Of a stretch of 64,000 nt of DNA, positions 50,497 through 61,929 are shown piece after piece. The stretch is from Pterois miles. Taxonomy: Eukaryota > Chordata > Actinopteri > Perciformes > Scorpaenidae. A model generated the notes under the pieces. The model was not told the origin of the DNA. It did no database searches and was given only the letters and a program-made list of their open reading frames with translations. A program made the position numbers and the translations under genes. The stretch is taken from NCBI GenBank assembly GCA_947000775.1, contig CAMQGK010000442.1, forward strand, positions 186,001 to 250,000. Reading direction: 5' to 3'. The stretch's first letter is position 1, and every line of letters starts with the position of its first letter.

Positions 50497-51802
50497 TAAA
50501 AGCTACGTTTACACTATCAAACAGGCCTCCCGTGATGAAAACTACATTATCTGCTGTCACTTTCATGTAAAAGGAACGTTTCCAGCATTAAACAGGCCTC
50601 CCGTGATGAAAACTACATTCTGTTGTCACTTTCATGTGAAAGCCAAGTTTGTCGAACTTTCATGTGAAAATCCAGACATTATCTGTTTCCATCATTAAAG
50701 CTAGGTTTCCAGCATTAAACAGTGCTCTACTGTTGAAAACTACATTCTGTGCTTACTTTCATGTAAAAGCTACGTTTCCAGCATTAAACAGTCCTCCTTG
50801 TGTTGAAAACTACATTCTGCTGTCACTTTCATGGAAAAGCTACGTTTACACCATCAAACAGGCCTCCCGTGATGAAAACTACATTCTGCTGTCACTTTCA
50901 AGTAAAAGCTACGTTTACACTATCAAACAGGCCTCCCATGATGAAAACTACATTCTTCTGTCACTTTCATGTAAAAGGAACGTTTCCAGCATTAAACAGG
51001 CCTCCCGTGATGAAAACTACATTCTGTTGTCACTTTCATGTAATAGCCAGGTTTTGGTCTGTAAACTGACCTCCCGTGGAGAAATCCACATTATCTGCTT
51101 AGTTTCATGTAAAAGCTATGTTTCCAGCATTAAACAGTGCTCTAGTGTTGAAAACTACATTCTGTGCTTACTTTCATGTAAAAGCTACGTTTACACTATC
51201 AAACAGGCCTCCCGTGATGAAAACTACATTATATGCTGTTACTTTCATGTAAAAGGAACGTTTCCAGCATTAAACAGGCCTCCCGTGATGAAAACTACAT
51301 TCTGTTGTCACTTTCATGTAAAAGCCAGGTTTTGGTCTGTAAACTGACCTCCTGTGGAGAAATCCACATTATCTGCTTAGTTTCATGTAAAAGCTATGTT
51401 TCCAGCATTAAACAGTGCTCTACTGTTGAAAACTACATTCTGTGCTTAATTTCATGTAAAAGCTATGTTTAAAGCATTAAACAGGCCTCCCGTGACGAAA
51501 TCCACATTATATGCTTACTTTCAAGTAAAAGCTACGTTTACACCATCAAACAGGCCTCCCGTGATGAAAACTTCATTCTGCTGTCACTTTCATGTAAAAG
51601 GAACGTTTCCAGCATTAAACAGGCCTCCCGTGATGAAAACTACATTATATGATTACTTTCATGTAAAAGGAACGTTTCCAGCATTAAACAGGCCTCCCGT
51701 GATGAAAACTACATTCTGTTGTCACTTTCATGTAAAAGCCAGGTTTTGGTCTGTAAACTGACCTCCAGTGGAGAAATCCACATTATCTGCTTAGTTTCAT
51801 GT

Positions 51803-51830
51803 GCCGGACTCTCTGTGCTTACTTTCATGT
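51803..51830 (+). other. 28-bp insertion with partial monomer duplication
   Basis: After 'cttagtttcatgt' an extra 'gccggactct' is followed by 'ctgtgcttactttcatgt' before 'aaaagctatg' resumes. The second part duplicates an ordinary monomer end, so this looks like a mis-joined or slipped copy with ten non-satellite bases at the seam. Confidence 0.75.
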
Positions 51831-51917
51831 AAAAGCTATGTTTCCAGCATTAAACAGTGCTCTTGTGTTGAAAACTACATTCTGTGCTTACTTGCATGTG
51901 AAAGCTACGTTTACACC

Positions 51918-51933
51918 GGCCCCGGAGAGATAC
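51918..51933 (+). other. 16-bp GC-rich insertion
   Basis: Inside 'gtttacaccatcaaacagg' the bases 'ggccccggagagatac' are inserted between 'acacc' and 'atcaaac'. It lies 90 bp from the 51,803 insertion. The bases do not resemble the monomer. Confidence 0.75.
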
Positions 51934-54900
51934 ATCAAACAGGCATCCCATGATGAAAACTACATTCTTCTGTCACTTTCATGTAAAAGGAACGTTTCCA
52001 GCATTAAACAGGCCTCCCGTGATGAAAACTACATTCTGTTGTCACTTTCAGGTAAAAGCCAGGTTTTGGTCTGTAAACTGACCTCCAGTGGAGAAATCCA
52101 CATTATCTGCTTAGTTTCATGTAAAAGCTATGTTTCCAGCATTAAACAGTGCTCTTGTGTTGAAAACTACATTCTGTGCTTACTTGCATGTGAAAGCTAC
52201 GTTTACACCATCAAACAGGCCTCCCGTAATGAAAACTTCATTCTGCTGTCACTTTCATGTAAAAGGAACGTTTGCAGCATTAAACAGGCCTCCCGTGATG
52301 AAAACTACATTATATGCTTACTTTCATGTAAAAGGAACGTTTCCAGCATTAAACAGGCCTCCCGTGATGAAAACTACATTCTGTTGTCACTTTCATGTAA
52401 AAGCCAGGTTTTGGTCTGTAAACTGACCTCCCGTGGAGAAATCCACATTATCTGCTTAGTTTCATGTAAAAGCTATGTTTCCAGCATTAAACAGTGCTCT
52501 AGTGTTGAAAAATACATTCTGTGCTTACTTTCATGTAAAAGCTACGTTTACACTATCAAACAGGCCTCCCGTGATGAAAACTACATTCTGCTGTTACTTT
52601 CATGTAAAAGGAACGTTTCCAGCATTAAACAGGCCTCCCGTGATGAAAACTACATTCTGTTGTCACTTTCATGTAAAAGCCAGGTTTTGGTCTGTAAACT
52701 GACCTCCCGTGGAGAAATCCACATTATCTGCTTAGTTTCATGTAAAAGCTATGTTTCCAGCATTAAACAGTGCTCTAGTGTTGAAAAATACATTCTGTGC
52801 TTACTTTCATGTAAAAGCTACGTTTACACCATCAAACAGGCCTCCCGTGACGAAATCCACATTATATGCTTACTTTCAAGTACGGAAAGCTACGTTTACA
52901 CTATCAAACAGGCCTCCCATGATGAAAACTACATTCTTCTGTCACTTTCACTTTCATGTAAAAGGAACGTTTCCAGCATTAAACAGGCCTCCCGTGATGA
53001 AAACTACATTCTGTTGTCACTTTCATGTAATAGCCAGGTTTTGGTCTGTAAACTGACCTCCCGTGGAGAAATCCACATTATCTGCTTAGTTTCATGTAAA
53101 AGCTATGTTTCCAGCATTAAACAGTGCTCTAGTGTTGAAAAATACATTCTGTGCTTACTTTCATGTAAAAGCTACGTTTACACTATCAAACAGGCCTCCC
53201 GTGATGAAAACTACATTATATGCTTACTTTCATGTAAAAGGAACGTTTCCAGCATTAAACAGGCCTCCCATGATGAAAACTACATTCTGTTGTCACTTTC
53301 ATGTAAAAGCCAAGTTTTGGTCTGTAAACTGACCTCCGGTGGAGAAATCCACATTATCTGCTTAGTTTCATGTAAAAGCTATGTTTCCAGCATTAAACAG
53401 TGCTCTACTGTTGAAAACTACATTCTGTGCTTACTTTCATGTAAAAGCTATGTTTCCAGCATTAAACAGTTCTCTTGTGTTGAAAACTACATTCTGTGCT
53501 TACTTTCAAGTGAAAGCTACGTTTACACCATCAAACAGGCCTCCCGTGACGAAATCCACATTATATGCTTAGTTTCAAGTAAAAGCTACGTTTACACTAT
53601 CAAACAGGCCTCCCATGATGAAAACTACATTCTTCTGTCACTTTCATGTAAAAGGAACGTTTCCAGCATTAAACAGGCCTCCCGTGATGAAAACTTCATT
53701 CTGCTGTCACTGTCATGTAAAAGGAACGTTTCCAGCATTAAACAGGCCTCCCGTGATGAAAACTACATTCTGTTGTCACTTTCATGTAAAAGCCAGGTTT
53801 TGGTCTGTAAACTGACCTCCCGTGGAGAAATCCACATTATCTGCTTAGTTTCATGTAAAAGCTATGTTTCCAGTATTAAACAGTGCTCTAGTGTTGAAAA
53901 ATACATTCTGTGCTTACTTTCATGTAAAAGCTACGTTTACACTATCAAACAGGCCTCCCGTGATGAAAACTACATTCTGCTGTTACTTTCATGTAAAAGG
54001 AACGTTTCCAGCATTAAACAGGCCTCCCGTGATGAAAACTACATTCTGTTGTCACTTTCATGTAAAAGCCAGGTTTTGGTCTGTAAACTGACCTCCCGTG
54101 GAGAAATCCACATTATCTGCTTAGTTTCATGTAAAAGCTATGTTTCCAGCATTAAACAGTGCTCTAGTGTTGAAAAATACATTCTGTGCTTACTTTCATG
54201 TAAAAGCTACGTTTACACCATCAAACAGGCCTCCCGTGACGAAATCCACATTATATCTTCTTTCTCAAGAAAAACTACGTTTACACTATCAAACAGGCCT
54301 CCCATGATGAAAACTACATTCTTCTGTCACTTTCATGTAAAAGGAACGTTTCCAGCATTAAACAGGCCTCCCGTGATGAAAACTACATTCTGTTGTCACT
54401 TTCATGTAATAGCCAGGTTTTGGTCTGTAAACTGACCTCCCGTGGAGAAATCCACATTATCAGCTTAGTTTCATGTAAAAGCTATGTTTCCAGCATTAGA
54501 CAGTGCTCTAGTGTTGAAAACTACATGCTGTGCTTACTTTCATGTAAAAGCTACGTTTACACTATCAAACAGGCCTCCCGTGATGAAAACTACATTATAT
54601 GCTTACTTTCATGTAAAAGGAACGTTTCCAGCATTAAACAGGCCTCCCGTGATGAAAACTACATTCTGTTGTCACTTTCATGTAAAAGCCAAGTTTTGGT
54701 CTGTAAACTGACCTCCGGTGGAGAAATCCACATTATCTGCTTAGTTTCATGTAAAAGCTATGTTTCCAGCATTAAACAGTGCTCTACTGTTGAAAACTAC
54801 ATTCTGTGCTTACTTTCATGTAAAAGCTATGTTCCCAGCATTAAACAGTTCTCTTGTGTTGAAAACTACATTCTGTGCTTACCTTCAAGTGAAAGCTACG

Positions 54901-56553
54901 TTTACACCATCAAACAGGCGTCCCGTGATAAAAACTTCATTCTGCTGTCACTTTCATGTAAAAGGAACGTTTCCAGCATTAAACAGGCCTCCCGTGATGA
55001 AAACTTCATTCTGCTGTCACTGTCATGTAAAAGGAACGTTTCCAGCATTAAACAGGCCTCCCGTGATGAAAACTACATTCTGTTGTCACTTTCATGTAAT
55101 AGCCAGGTTTTGGTCTGTAAACTGACCTCCCGTGGAGAAATCCACATTATCTGCTTAGTTTCATGTAAAAGCTATGTTTCCAGCATTAAACAGTGCTCTA
55201 GTGTTGAAAACTACATTCTGTGCTTACTTTCATGTAAAAGCTACGTTTACACTATCAAACAGGCCTCCCGTGATGAAAACTACATTATATGCTTACTTTC
55301 ATGTAAAAGGAACGTTTCCAGCATTAAACAGGCCTCCCGTGATGAAAACTACATTCTGTTGTCACTTTCATGTAATAGCCAGGTTTTGGTCTGTAAACTG
55401 ACCTCCCGTGGAGAAATCCACATGATCTGCTTAGTTTCATGTAAAAGCTATGTTTCCAGCATTAAACAGTGCTCTACTGTTGAAAACTACATTCTGTGCT
55501 TAATTTCATGTAAAAGCTATGTTTAAAGCATTAAACAGGCCTCGCGTGACGAAATCCACATTATATGCTTACTTTCAAGTAAAAGCTACGTTTACACCAT
55601 CAAACAGGCGTCCCGTGATGAAAACTTCATTCTGCTGTCACTTTCATGTAAAAGGAACGTTTCCAGCATTAAACAGGCCTCCCGTGATGAAAACTACATT
55701 ATATGATTACTTTCATGTAAAAGGAACGTATCCAGCATTAAACAGGCCTCCCGTGATGAAAACTACATTCTGTTGTCACTTTCATGTAAAAGCCAGGTTT
55801 TGGTCTGTAAACTGACCTCCAGTGGAGAAATCCACATTATCTGCTTAGTTTCATGTAAAAGTTATGTTTCCAGCATTAAACAGTGCTCTTGTGTTGAAAA
55901 CTACATTCTGTGCTTACTTGCATGTGAAAGCTACGTTTACACCATCAAACAGGCCTCCCGTAATGAAAACTTCATTCTGCTGTCACTTTCATGTAAAAGG
56001 AAAGTTTGCAGCATTAAACAGGCCTCCCGTGATGAAAACTACATTATATGCTTACTTTCATGTAAAAGGAACGTTTCCAGCATTAAACAGGCCCTCCCGT
56101 GATGAAAACTACATTCTGTTGTCACTTTCATGTAAAAGCCAGGTTTTGGTCTGTAAACTGACCTCCCGTGGAGAAATCCACATTATCTGCTTAGTTTCAT
56201 GTAAAAGCTATGTTTCCAGCATTAAACAGTGCTCTAGTGTTGAAAAATACATTCTGTGCTTACTTTCATGTAAAAGCTACGTTTACACTATCAAACAGGC
56301 CTCCCGTGATGAAAACTACATTCTGCTGTTACTTTCATGTAAAAGCGAACGTTTCCAGCATTAAACAGGCCTCCCGTGATGAAAACTACATTCTGTTGTC
56401 ACTTTCATGTAAAAGCCAGGTTTTGGTCTGTAAACTGACCTCCCGTGGAGAAATCCACATTATCTGCTTAGTTTCATGTAAAAGCTATGTTTCCAGCATT
56501 AAACAGTGCTCTAGTGTTGAAAAATACATTCTGTGCTTACTTTCATGTAAAAG

Positions 56554-56630
56554 TCGAGTGCTACGTTTCACTATCAAACGGCCCCCGGGGGCCTCCGTGG
56601 CGTCCCTATTGCTTCAGTAAAGGCGGCTAC
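56554..56630 (+). other. GC-rich scrambled patch with a 14-bp palindrome
   Basis: The patch replaces parts of two monomers. It contains GGCCCCCGGGGGCC at 56,580-56,593, a perfect 14-bp palindrome, followed by 'tccgtggcgtccctattg'. The palindrome looks like an over-extended 'aggcctcccgtgg' monomer core. GC content is far above that of the array. The clean copy near 36.69-36.76 kb has ordinary C and D monomers here. Confidence 0.75.
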
Positions 56631-56744
56631 GTTTACACTATCAAACAGGCCTCCCGTGATGAAAACCACATTATATGCTTACTTTCAAGTAAAAGGAACG
56701 TTTCCAGCATTAAACAGGCCTCCCGTGATGAAAACTACATTATA

Positions 56745-56781
56745 TGTTGTGCGTTTCCACATTAAAAGGGGAGAAAATATT
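56745..56781 (+). other. Last scrambled patch of the disturbed zone
   Basis: After 'actacattatatg' the sequence reads 'ttgtgcgtttccacatt' and 'aaaaggggagaaaatatt' before 'catgtaaaagccaag' resumes. About one monomer is missing relative to the clean copy at about 36.8-36.9 kb. Beyond this point the array is regular to the end of the window. Confidence 0.75.
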
Positions 56782-59269
56782 CATGTAAAAGCCAAGTTTT
56801 GGTCTGTAAACTGACCTCCGGTGGAGAAATCCACATTATCTGCTTAGTTTCATGTAAAAGCTATGTTTCCAGCATTAAACAGTGCTCTACTGTTGAAAAC
56901 TACATTCTGTGCTTACTTTCATGTAAAAGCTATGTTTCCAGCATTAAACAGTTCTCTTGTGTTGAAAACTACATTCTGTGCTTACCTTCAAGTGAAAGCT
57001 ACGTTTACACCATCAAACAGGCCTCCCGTGACGAAATCCACATTATATGCTTACTTTCAAGTAAAAGCTACGTTTACACTATCAAACAGGCCTCCCATGA
57101 TGAAAACTACATTCTTCTGTCACTTTCATGTAAAAGGAACGTTTCCAGCATTAAACAGGCCTCCCGTGATGAAAACTACATTCTGTTGTCACTTTCATGT
57201 AATAGCCAGGTTTTGGTCTGTAAACTGACCTCCCGTGGAGAAATCCACATTATCTGCTTAGTTTCATGTAAAAGCTATGTTTCCAGCATTAAACAGTGCT
57301 CTAGTGTTGAAAACTACATTCTGTGCTTACTTTCATGTAAAAGCTACGTTTACACTATCAAACAGGCCTCCCGTGATGAAAACTACATTATATGCTTACT
57401 TTCATGTAAAAGGAACGTTTCCAGCATTAAACAGGCCTCCCGTGATGAAAACTACATTCTGTTGTCACTTTCATGTAAAAGCCAGGTTTTGGTCTGTAAA
57501 CTGACCTCCCGTGGAGAAATCCACATTATCTGCTTAGTTTCATGTAAAAGCTATGTTTCCAGCATTAAACAGTGCTCTACTGTTGAAAACTACATTCTGT
57601 GCTTAATTTCATGTAAAAGCTATGTTTAAAGCATTAAACAGGCCTCGCGTGACGAAATCCACATTATATGCTTACTTTCAAGTAAAAGCTACGTTTACAC
57701 CATCAAACAGGCGTCCCGTGATGAAAACTTCATTCTGCTGTCACTTTCATGTAAAAGGAACGTTTCCAGCATTAAACAGGCCTCCCGTGATGAAAACTAC
57801 ATTATATGATTACTTTCATGTAAAAGGAACGTTTCCAGCATTAAACAGGCCTCCCGTGATGAAAACTACATTCTGTTGTCACTTTCATGTAAAAGCCAGG
57901 TTTTGGTCTGTAAACTGACCTCCAGTGGAGAAATCCACATTATCTGCTTAGTTTCATGTAAAAGCTATGTTTCCAGCATTAAACAGTGCTCTTGTGTTGA
58001 AAACTACATTCTGTGCTTACTTGCATGTGAAAGCTACGTTTACACCATCAAACAGGCATCCCATGATGAAAACTACATTCTTCTGTCACTTTCATGTAAA
58101 AGGAACGTTTCCAGCATTAAACAGGCCTCCCGTGATGAAAACTACATTCTGTTGTCACTTTCAGGTAAAAGCCAGGTTTTGGTCTGTAAACTGACCTCCA
58201 GTGGAGAAATCCACATTATCTGCTTAGTTTCATGTAAAAGCTATGTTTCCAGCATTAAACAGTGCTCTTGTGTTGAAAACTACATTCTGTGCTTACTTGC
58301 ATGTGAAAGCTACGTTTACACCATCAAACAGGCCTCCCGTAATGAAAACTTCATTCTGCTGTCACTTTCATGTAAAAGGAACGTTTGCAGCATTAAACAG
58401 GCCTCCCGTGATGAAAACTACATTATATGCTTACTTTCATGTAAAAGGAACGTTTCCAGTATTAAACAGGCCTCCCGTGATGAAAACTACATTCTGTTGT
58501 CACTTTCATGTAAAAGCCAGGTTTTGGTCTGTAAACTGACCTCCCGTGGAGAAATCCACATTATCTGCTTAGTTTCATGTAAAAGCTATGTTTCCAGCAT
58601 TAATCAGTGCTCTAGTGTTGAAAAATACATTCTGTGCTTACTTTCATGTAAAAGCTACGTTTACACTATCAAACAGGCCTCCCGTGATGAAAACTACATT
58701 CTGCTGTTACTTTCATGTAAAAGGAACGTTTCCAGCATTAAACAGGCCTCCCGTGATGAAAACTACATTCTGTTGTCACTTTCATGTAAAAGCCAGGTTT
58801 TGGTCTGTAAACTGACCTCCCGTGGAGAAATCCACATTATCTGCTTAGTTTCATGTAAAAGCTATGTTTCCAGCATTAAACAGTGCTCTAGTGTTGAAAA
58901 ATACATTCTGTGCTTACTTTCATGTAAAAGCTACGTTTACACCATCAAACAGGCCTCCCGTGACGAAATCCACATTATATGCTTACTTTCAAGTAAAAGC
59001 TACGTTTACACTATCAAACAGGCCTCCCATGATGAAAACTACATTCTTCTGTCACTTTCATGTAAAAGGAACGTTTCCAGCATTAAACAGGCCTCCCGTG
59101 ATGAAAACTACATTCTGTTGTCACTTTCATGTAATAGCCAGGTTTTGGTCTGTAAACTGACCTCCCGTGGAGAAATCCACATTATCTGCTTAGTTTCATG
59201 TAAAAGCTATGTTTCCAGCATTAAACAGTGCTCTAGTGTTGAAAAATACATTCTGTGCTTACTTTCATG

Positions 59270-60330
59270 TAAAAGCTACGTTTACACTATCAAACAGGCC
59301 TCCCGTGATGAAAACTACATTATATGCTTACTTTCATGTAAAAGGAACGTTTCCAGCATTAAACAGGCCTCCCATGATGAAAACTACATTCTGTTGTCAC
59401 TTTCATGTAAAAGCCAAGTTTTGGTCTGTAAACTGACCTCCGGTGGAGAAATCCACATTATCTGCTTAGTTTCATGTAAAAGCTATGTTTCCAGCATTAA
59501 ACAGTGCTCTACTGTTGAAAACTACATTCTGTGCTTACTTTCATGTAAAAGCTATGTTTCCAGCATTAAACAGTTCTCTTGTGTTGAAAACTACATTCTG
59601 TGCTTACTTTCAAGTGAAAGCTACGTTTACACCATCAAACAGGCCTCCCGTGACGAAATCCACATTATATGCTTACTTTCAAGTAAAAGCTACGTTTACA
59701 CTATCAAACAGGCCTCCCATGATGAAAACTACATTCTTCTGTCACTTTCATGTAAAAGGAACGTTTCCAGCATTAAACAGGCCTCCCGTGATGAAAACTA
59801 CATTCTGTTGTCACTTTCATGTAATAGCCAGGTTTTGGTCTGTAAACTGACCTCCCGTGGAGAAATCCACATTATCTGCTTAGTTTCATGTAAAAGCTAT
59901 GTTTCCAGCATTAAACAGTGCTCTAGTGTTGAAAACTACATTCTGTGCTTACTTTCATGTAAAAGCTACGTTTACACTATCAAACAGGCCTCCCGTGATG
60001 AAAACTACATTATATGCTTACTTTCATGTAAAAGGAACGTTTCCAGCATTAAACAGGCCTCCCGTGATGAAAACTACATTCTGTTGTCACTTTCATGTAA
60101 AAGCCAGGTTTTGGTCTGTAAACTGACCTCCCGTGGAGAAATCCACATTATCTGCTTAGTTTCATGTAAAAGCTATGTTTCCAGCATTAAACAGTGCTCT
60201 AGTGTTGAAAACTACATTCTGTGCTTACTTTCATGTAAAAGCTATGTTTCCAGCATTAAACAGTTCTCTTGTGTTGAAAACTACATTCTGTGCTTACTTT
60301 CACGTGAAAGCTACGTTTACACCATCAAAC
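59270..60330 (+). repeat. 1-kb HOR block, offset 1311 bp from its copy
   Basis: It matches 60,581-61,641 at 19 monomers offset. Both have the series 'ccaagttttgg' F, 'ctctactgttg' B, G, 'tcaagtgaaagctacg', D, 'ctcccatgatg' A, A, 'tgtaatagccagg' F. The copies diverge at the right end, where this one continues with 'cctcccgtgatgaaaacttc' and the other with 'cctcccgtgacgaaatcc'. Confidence 0.82.
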
Positions 60331-60685
60331 AGGCCTCCCGTGATGAAAACTTCATTCTGCTGTCACTTTCATGTAAAAGGAACGTTTCCAGCATTAAACA
60401 GGCCTCCCGTGATGAAAACTACATTCTGTTGTCACTTTCATGTAAAAGCCAGGTTTTGGTCTGTAGACTGACCTCCAGTGGAGAAATCCACATTATCTGT
60501 TTATTTTAATGTAAAATCTATGTTTCCAGCATTAAACAGTGCTCTTGTGTTGAAAACTACATTCTGTGCTTACTTTCATGTAAAAGCTACGTTTACACTA
60601 TCAAACAGGCCTCCCGTGATGAAAACTACATTATATGCTTACTTTCATGTAAAAGGAACGTTTCCAGCATTAAACAGGCCTCCCA

Positions 60686-61929
60686 TGATGAAAACTACAT
60701 TCTGTTGTCACTTTCATGTAAAAGCCAAGTTTTGGTCTGTAAACTGACCTCCGGTGGAGAAATCCACATTATCTGCTTAGTTTCATGTAAAAGCTATGTT
60801 TCCAGCATTAAACAGTGCTCTACTGTTGAAAACTACATTCTGTGCTTACTTTCATGTAAAAGCTATGTTTCCAGCATTAAACAGTTCTCTTGTGTTGAAA
60901 ACTACATTCTGTGCTTACTTTCAAGTGAAAGCTACGTTTACACCATCAAACAGGCCTCCCGTGACGAAATCCACATTATATGCTTACTTTCAAGTAAAAG
61001 CTACGTTTACACTATCAAACAGGCCTCCCATGATGAAAACTACATTCTTCTGTCACTTTCATGTAAAAGGAACGTTTCCAGCATTAAACAGGCCTCCCGT
61101 GATGAAAACTACATTCTGTTGTCACTTTCATGTAATAGCCAGGTTTTGGTCTGTAAACTGACCTCCCGTGGAGAAATCCACATTATCTGCTTAGTTTCAT
61201 GTAAAAGCTATGTTTCCAGCATTAAACAGTGCTCTAGTGTTGAAAACTACATTCTGTGCTTACTTTCATGTAAAAGCTACGTTTACACTATCAAACAGGC
61301 CTCCCGTGATGAAAACTACATTATATGCTTACTTTCATGTAAAAGGAACGTTTCCAGCATTAAACAGGCCTCCCGTGATGAAAACTACATTCTGTTGTCA
61401 CTTTCATGTAAAAGCCAGGTTTTGGTCTGTAAACTGACCTCCCGTGGAGAAATCCACATTATCTGCTTAGTTTCATGTAAAAGCTATGTTTCCAGCATTA
61501 AACAGTGCTCTAGTGTTGAAAACTACATTCTGTGCTTACTTTCATGTAAAAGCTATGTTTCCAGCATTAAACAGTTCTCTTGTGTTGAAAACTACATTCT
61601 CTGCTTACTTTCACGTGAAAGCTACGTTTACACCATCAAACAGGCCTCCCGTGACGAAATCCACATAATATGCTTACTTTCAAGTAAAAGCTACGTTTAC
61701 ACCATCAAACAGGCCTCCCGTGATGAAAACTTCATTCTGCTGTCACTTTCATGTAAAAGGAACGTTTCCAGCATTAAACAGGCCTCCCGTGATGAAAACT
61801 ACATTCTGTTGTCACTTTCATGTAAAAGCCAGGTTTTGGTCTGTAGACTGACCTCCAGTGGAGAAATCCACATTATCTGCTTATTTTAATGTAAAATCTA
61901 TGTTTCCAGCATTAAACAGTGCTCTTGTG
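60686..61929 (+). repeat. 1.24-kb HOR block, first copy (offset 2071 bp)
   Basis: It corresponds to 62,757-64,000 and I found no difference between the two by eye. The shared private change 'ctacattctctgc' (61,593 and 63,664) and 'cacataatatgc' support recent copying. The offset is 30 monomers plus 1 bp, the extra base being the T in 'agcatttaaacagg' at 62,738. Confidence 0.87.

Larger units (their letters stand above)
41673..56790 (+). other. Disturbed zone: satellite with many small indels and inserts
   Basis: Outside this zone, monomers depart from 69 bp only rarely. Inside it, dozens of single-base deletions, short insertions and scrambled stretches occur, often in or beside A/G runs, separated by perfectly normal HOR sequence. 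Examples are 41,950-42,140 ('ctttatgtaaagatgtttcc' for a B/G segment), 42,610-42,800, 43,513-43,720, 43,910-44,025, 45,095-45,400, 47,015-47,160, 47,915-48,130 and 50,636-50,720. The same blocks appear clean at 31.6-38.9 kb. The pattern fits unpolished long-read consensus or a patched assembly join; genuine local decay is the alternative. Confidence 0.8.
53724..58821 (+). repeat. 5-kb HOR superblock, right copy (offset about 19.87 kb)
   Basis: This is the partner of 33,860-38,925, with all the private markers present (for example 'cattagacagtgc' at 54,494, 'acatgatctgc' at 55,422, 'aggaaagtttgcagc' at 55,998). It carries disturbed patches the left copy lacks: 54,246-54,280, single extra bases near 56,092 and 56,346, and scrambled stretches at 56,554-56,630 and 56,745-56,781. 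It is otherwise very close to the left copy. Confidence 0.85.

Noticed and set aside
56580..56593. Regulatory palindrome or protein-binding site
   Set aside because: It is inside a scrambled patch of the disturbed zone, absent from the clean copy, and explicable as a mis-read AGGCCTCCCGTG core.
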